A DNA stretch of 54,320 nt from Tubiluchus corallicola (Eukaryota > Priapulida > Priapulimorpha > Priapulimorphida > Tubiluchidae): the NCBI GenBank assembly GCA_030141605.1, contig JAQGDQ010000839.1:35001-89320 (forward strand), read 5' to 3'. The notes under the pieces are model-generated. The model was not told where the DNA came from. It worked only from the letters and a program-made list of their open reading frames with translations, and searched no databases. The first letter of the stretch is position 1; each line of letters begins with the position of its first letter. The translations under genes and the position numbers were made by a program. Positions 1 to 10,860 of this stretch are shown here, in pieces.

Positions 1-739
1 GCCAAAATGTTAAATGTTCTCCCTCCTTTTAAGACAATTGCTAGGGCCACTTCACACAGTTATACCTGTCACATAAAGATGTAGGCTAACACGGTTAAAT
101 ATTAGCATTACTAAGACTTGAGCTAACGTTTACTTATAGATATGATACGTGTTGAACCTCTGAGCTAGGGCAATAACTAGTGCTTAGTTTTCTTAGGCGG
201 TTCCATGTTTAAGGCGTGCTGTAACGCATCTTAAGATAGTTTATTCGCAAGGAGCAACAGTTGTAGATGCGAAACGCAAAACGTGGGGAAAGAAACGTGC
301 GCTGTTAAGATTAAGTGGAACGGATACTTGTTCCTGTAAAACAATCCAGGAAGTTCGGATAATTTACTAAACTAAAATATTTCTTCCATAATTCACATAT
401 TTACATACATATATATATATATATATATATACATGTTTGTTTTTTGTATTTTGTGGTTTTCGCACTATATTTTAATGATAGGATTTTTGCATATAAACTC
501 AACTGAATTGAATAGCTGTCGACCTGGACGACATTTTTAAAATAAAATAACTGAATTTAATGCAACGTTATTGATGCAAAGACTGCTTCAAAAATATGGG
601 CTGCTTTTTTGGTCCTCCCCGTAACGCCGTACTTACTATGACCCGCGTGACTCGAGAAGTGATGATAAGAGGACGAATTCTGTCGTACTTTGAAACCACA
701 GTCCACATTTGTCTGATCTTAGACATACACAGCAGTATG
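1..739. other. Unassigned AT-rich sequence
   Basis: No gene or known repeat is recognised here. An (AT)n run lies at about 408-431. A short open frame at 596-799 runs into the minisatellite that follows and has no recognisable protein features. Confidence 0.5.
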
Positions 740-1830
740 AAACAGATCGGGGGGGGGGGGCGGGGCGTATATACTGTGTTTTACATTACAAAGACTTAGG
801 GTTGCCACCACTCCTGATCTGGCCTTGAGTCTCCTGGGGGATGGGGGGGCGTATAAACTGTGTTTTACATTACAACTTAGACTTAGGGTTGCCACCACTC
901 CTGATCTGTTCTTGAGTCTCCTGGGGGATGGGGGGGGGCGTATATACTGTGTTTTACATTACAACTTAGACTTAGGGTTGCCACCACTCCTGATCTGTTC
1001 TTGAGTCTCCTGGGGGAGGGGGGGGGGCGTATAAACTGTGTTTTACATTACAACTTAGACTTAGGGTTGCCACCACTCCTGATCTGGCCTTGAGTCTCCT
1101 GGGGGAGGGGGGACCGGGGCGTATATACTGTGTTTTACATTACAACTTAGACTTAGGGTTGCCACCACTCCTGATCTGTTCTTGAGTCTCCTGGGGGATG
1201 GGGGGGGGGCGTATAAACTGTGTTTTACATTACAACTTAGACTTAGGGTTGCCACCACTCCTGATCTGGCCTTGAGTCTCCTGGGGGAGTTGGGACCGGG
1301 GCGTATATACTGTGTTTTACATTACAACTTAGACTTAGGGTTGCCACCACTCCTGATCTGTTCTTGAGTCTCCTGGGGGATGGGGGGGGGGCGTATAAAC
1401 TGTGTTTTACATTACAACTTAGACTTAGGGTTGCCACCACTCCTGATCTGGCCTTGAGTCTCCTGGGGGAGTTGGGACCGGGGCGTATATACTGTGTTTT
1501 ACATTACAACTTAGACTTAGGGTTGCCACCACTCCTGATCTGTTCTTGAGTCTCCTGGGGGATGGGGGGGGGGCGTATAAACTGTGTTTTACATTACAAC
1601 TTAGACTTAGGGTTGCCACCACTCCTGATCTGGCCTTGAGTCTCCTGGGGGAGTTGGGACCGGGGCGTATATACTGTGTTTTACATTACAACTTAGACTT
1701 AGGGTTGCCACCACTCCTGATCTGTTCTTGAGTCTCCTGGGGGATGGGGGGGGGCGTATAAACTGTGTTTTACATTACAACTTAGACTTAGGGTTGCCAC
1801 CACTCTGATCTGGCCTTGAGTCTCCTGAAA
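740..1830. repeat. G-rich 91-bp minisatellite with dimeric higher-order structure
   Basis: About 12 tandem units, each containing GGGTTGCCACCACTCCTGAT, a GTCTCCTGGGGG block followed by a long G run, and GTGTTTTACATTACAACTTA. From about 1066 onward two variants alternate: one has GATCTGGCC and GGACCGGGGCGTATATAC, the other has GATCTGTTC and a longer G run before CGTATAAAC. The true period there is therefore 182 bp. Open frames on both strands repeat every 182 bp and follow from the array; they are not genes. The last unit is cut off near 1830. Confidence 0.95.
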
Positions 1831-2275
1831 TTCGGCCATAGGTCCGTAGTTCGGTCGGATTTTTGAAAAATTATGAAATCTCCTTGTTCTTGACAAACTG
1901 CTGGGAACTCGTTTGTAACTTAATTTAAAACTTTGTTTTAATTCCAAGTATTATCATGACAATATAAAAAATTATGACAGCTACGTATCAGCCCTGCTTC
2001 GTGGTAAAACCGGAACATAGAGAGTATACAATGAAGCCAGTCGTGACGTCACATTCATACTTTTACGCTTAAATTACTGGCCATTACTACAGCACATATT
2101 TTTTACACTCCTGCTTTCAACCATCGATCACATTGAAATTTAAATGGAAAAACCAGAAATATATCTTGCTTGTTATCGAAAGTTTGCATAATATTAGGCT
2201 AACATCTCTGTTAGTCAAGATAAAAGGAAACTTATTGAATTTGGGTTTAATAGGTTGTATGATTTCCTCATTTTT
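1831..2275. other. Unassigned sequence
   Basis: Ordinary AT-rich sequence between the minisatellite and a nested retrotransposon block. No gene, splice-like exon or repeat is recognised. Confidence 0.4.
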
Positions 2276-2870
2276 TATTATTAATTCGTTATTTGTCATT
2301 AAAATGGTTCACTCATTATAATTATTATTATTATTATTATAATTCTTTATTTAAAATTTAAAATTGAACGCATATACAAATATTTACATAAAATACATAC
2401 AGGGACCCTCTATTTGCAGGGCATGGTTAAAAAAACTTTGTAAATAAAATAGCTGTTATATTCGCAAGACTTTTAAATACTAATAAATCAATATACCAAT
2501 AAAAGAACAACTAAAATTAAATAGTACCAATTTACAAATTATAAACAACTCATTATAAAAAAATTGAATAAGTGCAAAACTAAGGCCTAATTATATACAA
2601 TAAATGAACATATTTACAAACACCATATTAAAATATTTTCACAAAACAATATTATAAAAGTACATTAAATTTTACATGACATATTTTACATTATATATAC
2701 ATTTGGCATGACACAATTAGCAGAAACATGCTTCACATTACATAAATTTCACTCATTACATTTACACTATTTATAAATTTGACATTGCAAAACTGACATA
2801 ACGCGTATTACATTACATATTTTTTTTTAAATTTTACATTCTTAATCGTTTTATGGAGTCAGGGGCGGGG
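2276..2870 (-). mobile_element. LINE 3' untranslated region, interrupted by a second LINE
   Basis: The segments 2276-2321 and 2548-2870 match the element at 40545-40895. Shared stretches include TTTGTCATTAAAATGGTTCA and CTAAGGCCTAATTAT. The orientation is minus, because the AATAAAG-like 3' end lies at the low coordinate. No coding part remains. This copy lacks about 80 bp that the 40.5-kb copy has after the insertion point. Confidence 0.7.
2322..2547 (-). mobile_element. Short 5'-truncated LINE inserted in an older LINE
   Basis: This 226-bp insert is flanked by the direct repeat ACTCATTATAA (2311-2321 and 2548-2558), as expected of a target-site duplication. On the minus strand it ends in AATAAAGAATT followed by an (AAT)n tail. 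Its CTATTTGCAGGG segment resembles the corresponding CTATTTGTAGGG of the LINE at 20.5 kb, so the two are probably related families. No coding sequence is left. Confidence 0.7.
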
Positions 2871-3240
2871 GTAGATGAAAGTTGAGTCTGTGTAATCAGT
2901 ATCACATGCATAATCTGGATTTTCAAACCGTCTACATTTTTCGCCGGTTTCTGCTGCAGCAATGCTACAAAGCAAGTATTTTCTTGCTTTTACTCTATTT
3001 TAACTGACATAACGTGAAGTTAAAAACTATCTCGAGAGTGACGTCAAAATACTTGAGGAATGGTATTGAGATTGGGCAGGAACTCCAAAGATCGTTGCAG
3101 ACCGTTTGCACTTTTTTGGTAAGGTCCAGACTCGGCTCTTTTTTCGTATCTAAAATCAAGAAATTTGTGTCACTTTGTGGTTGAAATTTCTTAATTTTTG
3201 TTTCTGAAAAAGGCCTCACGTTTGGAGCACTCCCCCACGA
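2871..3240. other. Unassigned sequence
   Basis: No gene recognised. A minus-strand open frame at 2995-3264 shows no known domain and reads out of the neighbouring tandem repeat, so it is not called as a gene. Confidence 0.4.
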
Positions 3241-3637
3241 TTTCGCTTCGTGACAAGATGGCAACCCTACTTAGACCACATTTCGGTTCGTGACAAGGTG
3301 GCAACCCTACTTAGACCACATTTCGGTTCGTGACAAGGTGGAAACCCTACTTAGACCACATTTCGGTTTATGACAAGATGGCAACCCTACTTAGACCACA
3401 TTTCGGTTCGTGACAAGGTGGCAACCCTACTTAGACCACATTTCGGTTCGCGACAAGATGGCAACCCTACTTAGACCACATTTCGGTTCGTGACAAGGTG
3501 GCAACCCTACTTAGACCACATTTCGGTTCGTGACAAGGTGGCAACCCTACTTAGACCACATTTCTGTTCGTGACAAGATTGCAACCCTACTTAGACCACA
3601 TTTCGGTTCGCGACAAGATGGCAACCCTACTTAGACC
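3241..3637. repeat. 40-bp minisatellite, 10 units
   Basis: Ten units in exact 40-bp register begin at 3241, 3281 and so on to 3601. Each has TTTCGGTTCG, TGACAAGGTG, GCAACCCTAC and TTAGACCACA in order, with only scattered substitutions and no visible indels. The unit shares the 13-mer GGTGGCAACCCTA with the opposite strand of the 91-bp array at 740-1830. Confidence 0.95.
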
Positions 3638-3639
3638 GG

Positions 3640-3918
3640 TATTGACTGACAGCACCGACAAGATGTGTGAGAAACTGCCAACGAGTCAATGAATTACAGA
3701 GTGACAGTCCAAACAATGCCAGTGTCTGCTTTATGTTCAAATGTTTCTGATTAAACCTGATGTTATTCGTGATGGAATAAACCCGTGCTCATGGAATTCT
3801 GAAGCCAAACTTGTCGGAAAAGGAAGAGAATGCGAAAAAATCGGTAGTACGCCCGGATTTGAACCAGAAACCTTTCGGTGACAAGTCGAACATCACACCA
3901 ATAGGCTGCTAACTCCAA
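3640..3918 (-). mobile_element. Probable tRNA-derived SINE
   Basis: On the minus strand the segment from about 3918 to 3843 looks like a tRNA. It starts GTTAGCAGCCTATTGG (A-box-like), has a central loop region, and then GGTTCAAATCC, which matches the polymerase III B-box consensus. A body without coding potential follows down to the 40-bp minisatellite. It lies directly beside the LINE remnant at 3930-4335 on the same strand. Arm pairing was not checked, so a decayed tRNA pseudogene is the alternative. Confidence 0.5.
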
Positions 3919-3929
3919 CGATTATGACA

Positions 3930-4335
3930 GATTTTAATTCGACCCATTTGGCTCCCCAACTTCTTCTTCTTCACAGCTTTTCCCTATTCGGGATCGCCGT
4001 TGTGAATGAGTCTTCTCCACGCATTCCTGTTGTTGACCATCTCTTCATTTATGTCTTCCCTTCCCACATGATCTTCACCGACTCTTCTTTTCAGGTGTCC
4101 ATACCATCGCAATCTTGCGAGGCTTCCACTACTTTTACTGTTCCTCTGATATTATTATTTCTAATTTTATCTCTTCTTGTTATTCCCACCATCCATCTCA
4201 ACATCCTCATCTCCACCACACCCATTTTCTTGTCTTCGGTCTTCTTTAGAGAAGCTCCTTCCAGCCCATAGATTAGAGCGGGTCTGACCACTTCTTTGTG
4301 GACTTTCCCTTTAAGTCTCACCGACTCATTCATAG
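3930..4335 (-). mobile_element. LINE remnant, C-terminal end of reverse transcriptase polyprotein, frameshifted
   Basis: Minus-strand translation from 4333 gives VVRPALIYGLE, then EMRMLRWMVGITRRDKIRN and IRG. This is the conserved tail downstream of the reverse transcriptase domain in many animal non-LTR elements. The similarity then continues in another frame as LARLRWYGHLKRR and NRNAWRRLIHNGDPE before a stop. At least one frameshift therefore separates the two parts, and the upstream reverse transcriptase palm and endonuclease are missing. It is a dead 5'-truncated copy. The family is RTE-like or a close relative; the fragment is too short to decide. Confidence 0.85.
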
Positions 4336-4460
4336 AAGGTTTTGGCGCAGTGTTTACAGGCGGATGCCCTTCCTGACCCTAACCCTCCCTATTTATCTGG
4401 GCTTGGGACCGGCACTGAGTTGGGCTGGCTTGCCCCCCCCCCCCAGTGGCTAGGTTCATT
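4336..4460 (+). repeat. Widespread dispersed-repeat core
   Basis: Contains GCGGATGCCCTTCCTGACCC and ATTTATCTGGGCTTGGGACC, a combination I recall from dispersed repeats of fishes and other aquatic animals. It ends near a run of 13 C residues. I cannot name the family with certainty. It adjoins the LINE remnant and may be part of the same insertion complex. Confidence 0.5.
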
Positions 4461-6100
4461 TGGCTCCCCCAACAAATACCATAAATAAGTAATGTTGCAG
4501 TTAAGATTATGAATAGCTGATATTCCCCATGTTAATATTGCAATGTGGTCATCAGATGTGCTAAGCCACACCTAAAATTAATAGCACAGTCCAAATTCTT
4601 TATGGGCAAATACGCTTCTAATCTCTAATTGGCTGGCCTTATTTATTAATAACTTTACTCATGAAATACGTGCAATACCCAGGCCAGTATTAAAATCTCG
4701 TGTTATAAACGACCTTGTACTATTGAAGCTTACTGCCGTTTCCTAGGTGGGTAGTGGCTAATGTTTGGTCACGGAAAACGGCCACTGTCCAATAGGAGTT
4801 ACCACTCAATGATAATGGGTAATCAGTTAGTTTAAACTTAATTTGTAGAAATTTGCAATCTGCTTTTATTGTAAAACGTATACAATGTTCACAGATGATG
4901 GCGGAATGTAGAATAACCGTATAACTTGTTTCGTCACCATAAAAATTCTCTCCACACACAGTGGCTTAAAAGCAACAAACAATTTATTGAGAAAACCTTG
5001 AACTCAAGAACATAACCTTTAACATTGCTGTCTTTTGATCAACTGGAACTTGCATGCCTGAGAGAATAAAGCTCTAATCACATGACCAGACATACAAGTT
5101 CCTATTGGGAGATACCTCACATTCATGCATTCAGACCATAAATGGAAAGGTCACCTATACTCTACAGACTACTAGTTAAGCCAAAATCAAAGTCTACTTG
5201 GCTTCTTTGATAGCAGAATAAAGATTATTGATTTACAGAAAGCTGTGTTATAATGTTATAATTTTTCTCTATTTAAACTTGAATAAGAGAGTTAGAACCA
5301 GAATTAAAGCATGAAATTAATAATCTAATTACTCTGATTAATGAATATCTATAAAAGCAAAAGGAAACAATATTTAGAAACAAAAAATCACTCTCTGACA
5401 AACTTTGTACAATTAGAGTGTAGATGGCAGCATAGACTAAAACAGTATTTTAGTGTAGTAGACTGACAATTAAATGGATCACATAATACCACAATCGCGT
5501 ACTCGGTACAGTAAGCGACATAATTTATTTTATTTAGATTAGACAGTTTTTAAAACTAACACGTGAATTCTCACCAAACAAATATATGTACAAGCAGAAA
5601 TGAGGAGTTAATAAAGTAATAGAAATAGAAATAAACTCAAATAGATAAACAAATACATACATACAAATACTAATAAACAAAGAAAGATATATATATATAC
5701 ATAAAAAGTAAGTAGGTGTGACACAGTGAATAATATAACAATTAAATAATAACAATAACTATCTTGGAATTTACCTTAGTTACATAAAAGAGAACTTAAG
5801 GTCTGATCACATTAAAACGTTTAGACTCCTAATGTAATTTTGGATGAAATGAAGAATTTTACAGTTAAGAGCAACATTAAAGTAAATTCCATCTAACTGC
5901 TCAATGTAAAAACGCACACGTTAAAAGTCATTTTAAAATATTTTGCGCGCATGCGTCGTCGATGTGTTTTGTAATATTTTGTAATTGAATTTTAATTTGA
6001 CGATATCTAAGCATATGAATTTTATTTCTTTTATTCATTTTTTTAAAAAATTGACTTCTGCAGATATATTTTTAGTTTAACAATATTGCCTACAACAGTC
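4461..6100. other. Unassigned AT-rich sequence
   Basis: No gene recognised on either strand. A short (TA)n run lies near 5688-5700, and a GCGCGCATGCG motif at about 5944 resembles an NRF1-type site. Open frames here have no known domain. Confidence 0.4.
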
Positions 6101-6200
6101 GTTGACTATATATATTATATATATACATATATTATATATATATTATTATATATATTACTATATATATTATGAATATTATGAATATATATATATTGACTTT
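6101..6200. repeat. AT-rich, partly palindromic low-complexity block
   Basis: Runs of TATATAT alternate with ATTATTATATA and two GAATATTAT units. The sequence is largely self-complementary and so could extrude hairpins. The open frame reading through it is an artefact of composition. Confidence 0.8.
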
Positions 6201-8160
6201 TTCTACATAGACACTAATTATTCAATGTTATTTACTATTCAATATAAATTTAATATTGTACAGATAAACTTATTTAAGATTGCTATTGTGTTTTCCAGAA
6301 GACGACGGTACAGAAGTATTTATTAGTATGTAAAATAAATAACAGATGGCGCGGCAACCTTGTCTGCTCTCCACTCTGCTCGGGAGTACCTATATTTAGA
6401 AAACGCTGTATTTATAGGGATCTACGCTGCTTTAGAGATGTCGATCGCGACCATCAATTAGCCAATTTTCCAGTGGACCAATTAGCCAATTTTAATCAAC
6501 GTGGAAATAATACACATACGTGTAAGATTTGTGCAAGCGATTCTACAACTAGTAGAGTAGTTGGTAGAGGAGTCAGTTGATCAGGCACTTAGTTGGTCAC
6601 TCGACAGGAAAATAGGAACTCGCTTACAAACTTGTAATGGTTGACCGATCGTTGCAAATTAAAACTTTCATGCCATTTCTAACTAATCATTAAAAAAAGC
6701 TTGCATAGCAAAATCGTCCATAAGTCGAATAAAGGCAATTAAACTTTCCTGGTTATTCATATATCCTGAATCTCCGTTTCATGAGGATCATTTTGATACC
6801 AAGCTCATTGCTCTACGTTATTTCTAAGCTGAGATAATCCACATTGTAGATGAGATGCTTACTACGCACAGAAAAACGTAAACAATCACTGTTAAAGTCA
6901 GCCATTGTTTTCTGTCGCGTTTCTACAAAACACTTAGCAACGACGCAAATGTTGGTTATTGCAAAAACACATTGAAGTTAAGTTTAAGTCCGGTAGATGG
7001 CTCTGCCAGACGAAAATCTGGGCTTGGCAACAGAGAAAACCCGAAGCAAAATGATTGTTTCCACCAGCTATTATCATAGCTTAAATACACAATTTAAGTT
7101 TTTAAGTTTTTAAATACACAATACTTAAGTTTTTCACAATTGTAGTACTAGTTTCCAGCCAGAAAAGTGGGTACGCGGTTATAAAATTAGATTTTTAATA
7201 TTTTTTGAACATTTTCTTGATAATTCGATGCTACAATGTATAAGCCCAATATATTTGGCTTTCGTTTTTATAAAAAAAAACAAAAAATTGACATTTGAGC
7301 AAATTTTTGGTGCATTCTATTTTGAAGCACCATAACGTCATTTTAACTATGCCGACGTATGGACGATTTTGGTTTACGTGCAGATTTTAATGAAACGCAA
7401 TGGTGTAAGGCTGTGTAGTGACTGCTACAATAGAGAATGTTATAACGAATAGAAAGTTAATGACAACGGTAATGGTGGTGATGACAATGATGGCGAGGCG
7501 ACATCGACGATGATGCGGCAGAAGTTAATTTTAATAACAAATGATGTGAATAGTAAAAGTGAAAGGCAATATTGCGGAGATTAATTTTGGTTTGAATGTT
7601 TGTTGACTTCTTTCTCGTTTATAGCAAAACGTTATGCACTGCCTTGTGCTGCCACCGAGCGGAGAGTTAAAGAAATATGTGTTTTTCGTGTTTCTCAATG
7701 GTTAGTAGTTGCACCAGCCGCGTGTGTGAGTCCACCAGTTTCCTTGATAATTATGATTAGGTTTTGATTGGATTAGCTTAAAAATTATTTTCGATTTTTT
7801 CAAATTTTAAAAGTTTAAAAATAATTTAACAATAATAATTATTAAGTCAAATTCTATAAAGTAGATATTACAATATGAGTGTGCATAAAAATTGTTTAAA
7901 ATAAAATATAATCATCATTTCTCTTTATAGCTCTTAAAACTGTTCTAAGCATTCTAAACTATTCTTAAAACACAAACTTCCTCACAACAGCCTGCAAAAA
8001 TTACTTTCGCTTAGTGCGAGGTTTAGCTCAAAAGATCTGTAAAGCTGTTGGTACTAACTTGTAAAACTCATTTATTCACGCGGTTTTGTAGTATATTTTA
8101 TTATTTACTGGTTTAGTTATTTATTTAAATATATTTTGTTTGTTTTTATTATCTCTATGG
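6201..8160. other. Unassigned sequence upstream of the Notch-ligand exon
   Basis: No gene recognised. This is the 5' flank or upstream intron of the ligand gene. A GATGGCGCGG motif near 6345 and a CTGCCACCGAGCGG motif near 7650 resemble known factor sites, but neither is called. 7440-7510 is a loose GAT/GGT-rich trinucleotide stretch. Confidence 0.4.
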
Positions 8161-8203
8161 TGAAATTCTGTTTTCACTTCAGAGTACGTCAGAGTAAAAG
8201 CGC

Positions 8204-8213
8204 GCGCATGCGC
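8204..8213 (+). promoter_or_regulatory. Palindromic NRF1-type site in a GC-rich putative promoter
   Basis: GCGCATGCGC is a perfect palindrome and the consensus for NRF1-family factors. It sits in the most CpG-rich stretch of this neighbourhood (about 8200-8250), roughly 340 bp upstream of the likely start codon of the Notch ligand. A promoter role is inferred from motif, composition and position; no TATA box or initiator was identified. Confidence 0.4.
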
Positions 8214-8549
8214 GTCACTGCTAAGACAGGTTCCGCTGAACACGCGTGGCGTCAGTGAGGTGAGGTGCTGTGGTTGTTAAGCACGATTTACAAAGTTTTT
8301 TGAAACAAAATTTGCTGGAAATAAGATGTTTGGAGACGAAGAAAGCGCGGTATCGTTAGCAAGAACTTGGCGATAATGGTGATCACTGTAATAATTGACA
8401 TGTTTTGCGAAGTAAGTTGTTCAAGCGTTTGAAATTCACGATTGTCAACTTTGATGCATGACTTGCAGACTGTACTATACAGACAAATGTCGCGTTTCGG
8501 TGTTAGTGGTTGGGCAGTGTCCAACAAACTTCTTAGATATGTTAAAACA

Positions 8550-8942
8550 ATGAAGAATTTTTTTCCCTGTCGGACAATGTCGTGTACATTTCAGATAAAA
8601 TTTTTCTGTTTGTTAACATTCGTGGTTATTAGCGTTTCTAGGCCTGTTTATGGTTCTGGGACGTTTGAATTGGAGGTGTTAGCGGTCAGAAACCCTCGCG
8701 GAGAAGTCGAAACTGGAGAATGTTGTGAAGGAGAACGAAGATCGAACGGTTTATGTTCTGGTCATTGCAATACAGTAGTGCGATTATGCCTGAAACAGTT
8801 CCAACCCATTGTTACTGTCGATGGGGAGTGCTCGTTTGGCAACAAGTCTACGGGAGTACTCGGAGAAAATGTTTGGGAGGTTTCCAACAATGGGGCTGAC
8901 AACTCGAGTCTTTTGCAATTGCACTTTAACTTCAGTTGGCAG
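8550..8942 (+). CDS. Jagged/Serrate-type Notch ligand, first coding exon (signal peptide + MNNL domain), partial
   Basis: Encodes the N-terminus of a transmembrane DSL-family ligand that activates Notch on neighbouring cells. From ATG 8550 the 131-residue segment has a hydrophobic signal core (FFCLLTFVVISV), a likely cleavage after PVYG near residue 35, and a full MNNL/C2-like domain. That domain begins SGTFELEVL and contains ECCEGE, SGHCNTVVRLCLKQFQ, GECSFG and STGVLGENVW before ending at FNFSWQ. The paired CC, the later cysteines and the FELE opening match Jagged better than Delta. Sequons NKS, NSS and NFS suggest N-glycosylation. In-frame ATGs at 8442, 8454 and 8487 would bury the signal peptide; 8550 and 8577 both have A at -3, and 8577 would give a 26-residue signal. 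The exon ends in phase 0 at CAG|GTGAGT; the frame continues to a stop at 9044 if unspliced. DSL, EGF and transmembrane exons are not recognised in the window. Signal and MNNL share one exon here, whereas vertebrate Jagged genes have an intron between them. Confidence 0.9.
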
Positions 8943-8948
8943 GTGAGT
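8943..8948 (+). other. 5' splice site of the Notch-ligand exon
   Basis: GTGAGT follows CAG, giving the full metazoan donor consensus. It falls exactly where the MNNL similarity ends (FNFSWQ), and the codons beyond it no longer resemble the family. The intron is phase 0. Confidence 0.85.
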
Positions 8949-10224
8949 GATTTATTTATTGCTTCGTTTTGTGCAAAAATGTGCAACGCAAACCCGGCCT
9001 ATTGCTCACTCTGTTTACTGATAACATTGCATTGTATATTATGAAATTTTTGTTTCGTTAACCGCTGCTATAATAATTATTAGGATGTGTTAAAAAATTT
9101 CCATCATACGTATTTGTAATATAGGCGAGAAAATACTGATTATATCTTTTCAGAGACTAGTCAGTCACTGGGTGTCAGCCATAAAGTTGAACAACTTAAA
9201 AATAACCTGTTTCTTTTTGCTCAGATATTAAAAAAGTCCAACAGGTGCTTTCTTGCTTGAACTCTTTTAAAGTTTGTTTTATCTTACCAAAATTTTTTTT
9301 ATATTTTCCTAAAAATTTGATATTTGCACTTTGGTAAAGGCAAAAATATTGAAGCAAATATACTGCAGGGAATACAGCTATACAGTTTCCCTAGCGTATT
9401 AAAATGAACTCCTTAAGTGTAATAATTGTAATATATGTAAATGTAATACTTAAATGTAATAATTCAGTTTTTTCTTTTTTCTTTTCAAGGTCAGATAGCC
9501 TTTCCGTAATCATAATTATTTTTATTATTATTGCTTTTTTTTCAAGGTCATACAGCCATACATAATCGTAACTATTATAATGTAGTTGCAGCAGTACACA
9601 AAATATTTACTGCTCAATACTTATGGGACCTCAGTTTAGAGCTGCAAATTTACCATTTTTCTCATTAAAAATCAATTTTTAATTTGATCATTTTGTGCGT
9701 GTTTAGTTTTGTTGTTATAGACTATATCTGACGTGAATAAAAATCATTTCTTATTTTTGAATTTTTGAATATAATATTGACATTTTAAGCTAGTAAAAAT
9801 TAAATTTATTGGGATTAGAAAATGTACAAAAAATAGCTAAAAAATGTATCTGCTATACTACGCTAAGTAGTTTATTTTCGTGTCAACATTTGTGTGTCCC
9901 AGTATTCGCTTATCCTTGAAACGTTTTTGGGCCTTGTTAAACGAGCACAATTTCAGCGTACAGAAAGATTTACCTTATGCAGTACTGTAAGTTCTTAGGG
10001 TAAGGTAAGCTTGTCTACTCAATGGCTTCATTTTGTAAGAGGTGTCAGAAAATGATTGCCCCACCACATTATGTTGAAGAAACTAAAAATAATAAATAAA
10101 TTCCGGCAAAATTACGAGATTAAATTTTGAGTGAAGTACACTTACTGAATAGACAAAGTTGTTGATGTTGACTTCTCAATGGCAGTTCGAGTAATGACAT
10201 TTCCTTAAGAACTTTGTTTATATA
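8949..10224 (+). other. Start of intron, unassigned
   Basis: AT-rich sequence without recognised exons. A weak duplication lies at 9480-9580 (two copies of TTTCAAGGTCA followed by a CAGCC- or TAGCC-like segment). Confidence 0.5.
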
Positions 10225-10740
10225 TATATATATATAGTATATATAATAATCTTTATTTGCCCTTAAAATACATTGATAATCACTGATAAAAACTTTACAA
10301 AGATGATCAATCAGTGTTAGTTAATAAAAACTTACACTGCTAAAGGCAAATGCGTCAGTGCAATCTAAACTACTGTGCAGTAATGGAAAGTAACGACGAA
10401 TAAAATCAAACGTATTTACAACTATGCACAAAAAATGAAAAAAAAATATGGTTTAATTAATATGGCCGTGGATATATGAATTCTGAATTAGTGTGTATGT
10501 TGTCGTGCTGGTATTTCATATCTGGTTAATATTAGTGATTTTAATTTTGTTTTAAATGCTGATAGGGACTTGATTTGTTTAACCTGTAATGGTAGAGAAT
10601 TCCAAAGTAGAATTGCTTGCTTGATTACAGAGTTCGTTCCGTAGCTGGTATTTGTCCTAATTTGTTTTAGATTGCTTGTTGGATAAGTAACGACGAATAA
10701 AATCAAACATTTTACAACTATGCAGAGTAGGTTTTAGAAT
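10225..10740 (-). mobile_element. LINE 3' end with coding remnant
   Basis: Minus-strand translation of 10488-10706 contains RTNTSYGTNSVIKQA, LLWNSLPLQVKQIKSL and FKTKLKSL. This is the R-x-NYG / LWNSLP / FK-LK tail found at the end of many animal LINE reverse transcriptase polyproteins. A 3' UTR follows down to AATAAAG-like sequence and an AT-rich tail at 10219-10245. A closely similar tail is encoded at 31520-31975. The sequence near 10389-10427 recurs at 10687-10725. No reverse transcriptase palm is present, so the copy is 5'-truncated. Confidence 0.8.
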
Positions 10741-10860
10741 GTAGACTTTTGATTTCGTATTCTGATGCAATAATTGTGAAAGACAATGAATAAGGACTAT
10801 TGCTGTGATTAAAATATTAAAAAATATGTTTATACCTTGTTGTGATAACGTTAAAGTATG

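Noticed and set aside
7640-7665. CTCF-type insulator site upstream of the Notch ligand
   Set aside because: CTGCCACCGAGCGG resembles the core only partly, and the binding preference in this animal is unknown.
8762-8986. Minus-strand 74-codon open frame
   Set aside because: It lies antisense within the Notch-ligand exon and shows no domain; it is a shadow of the real frame.
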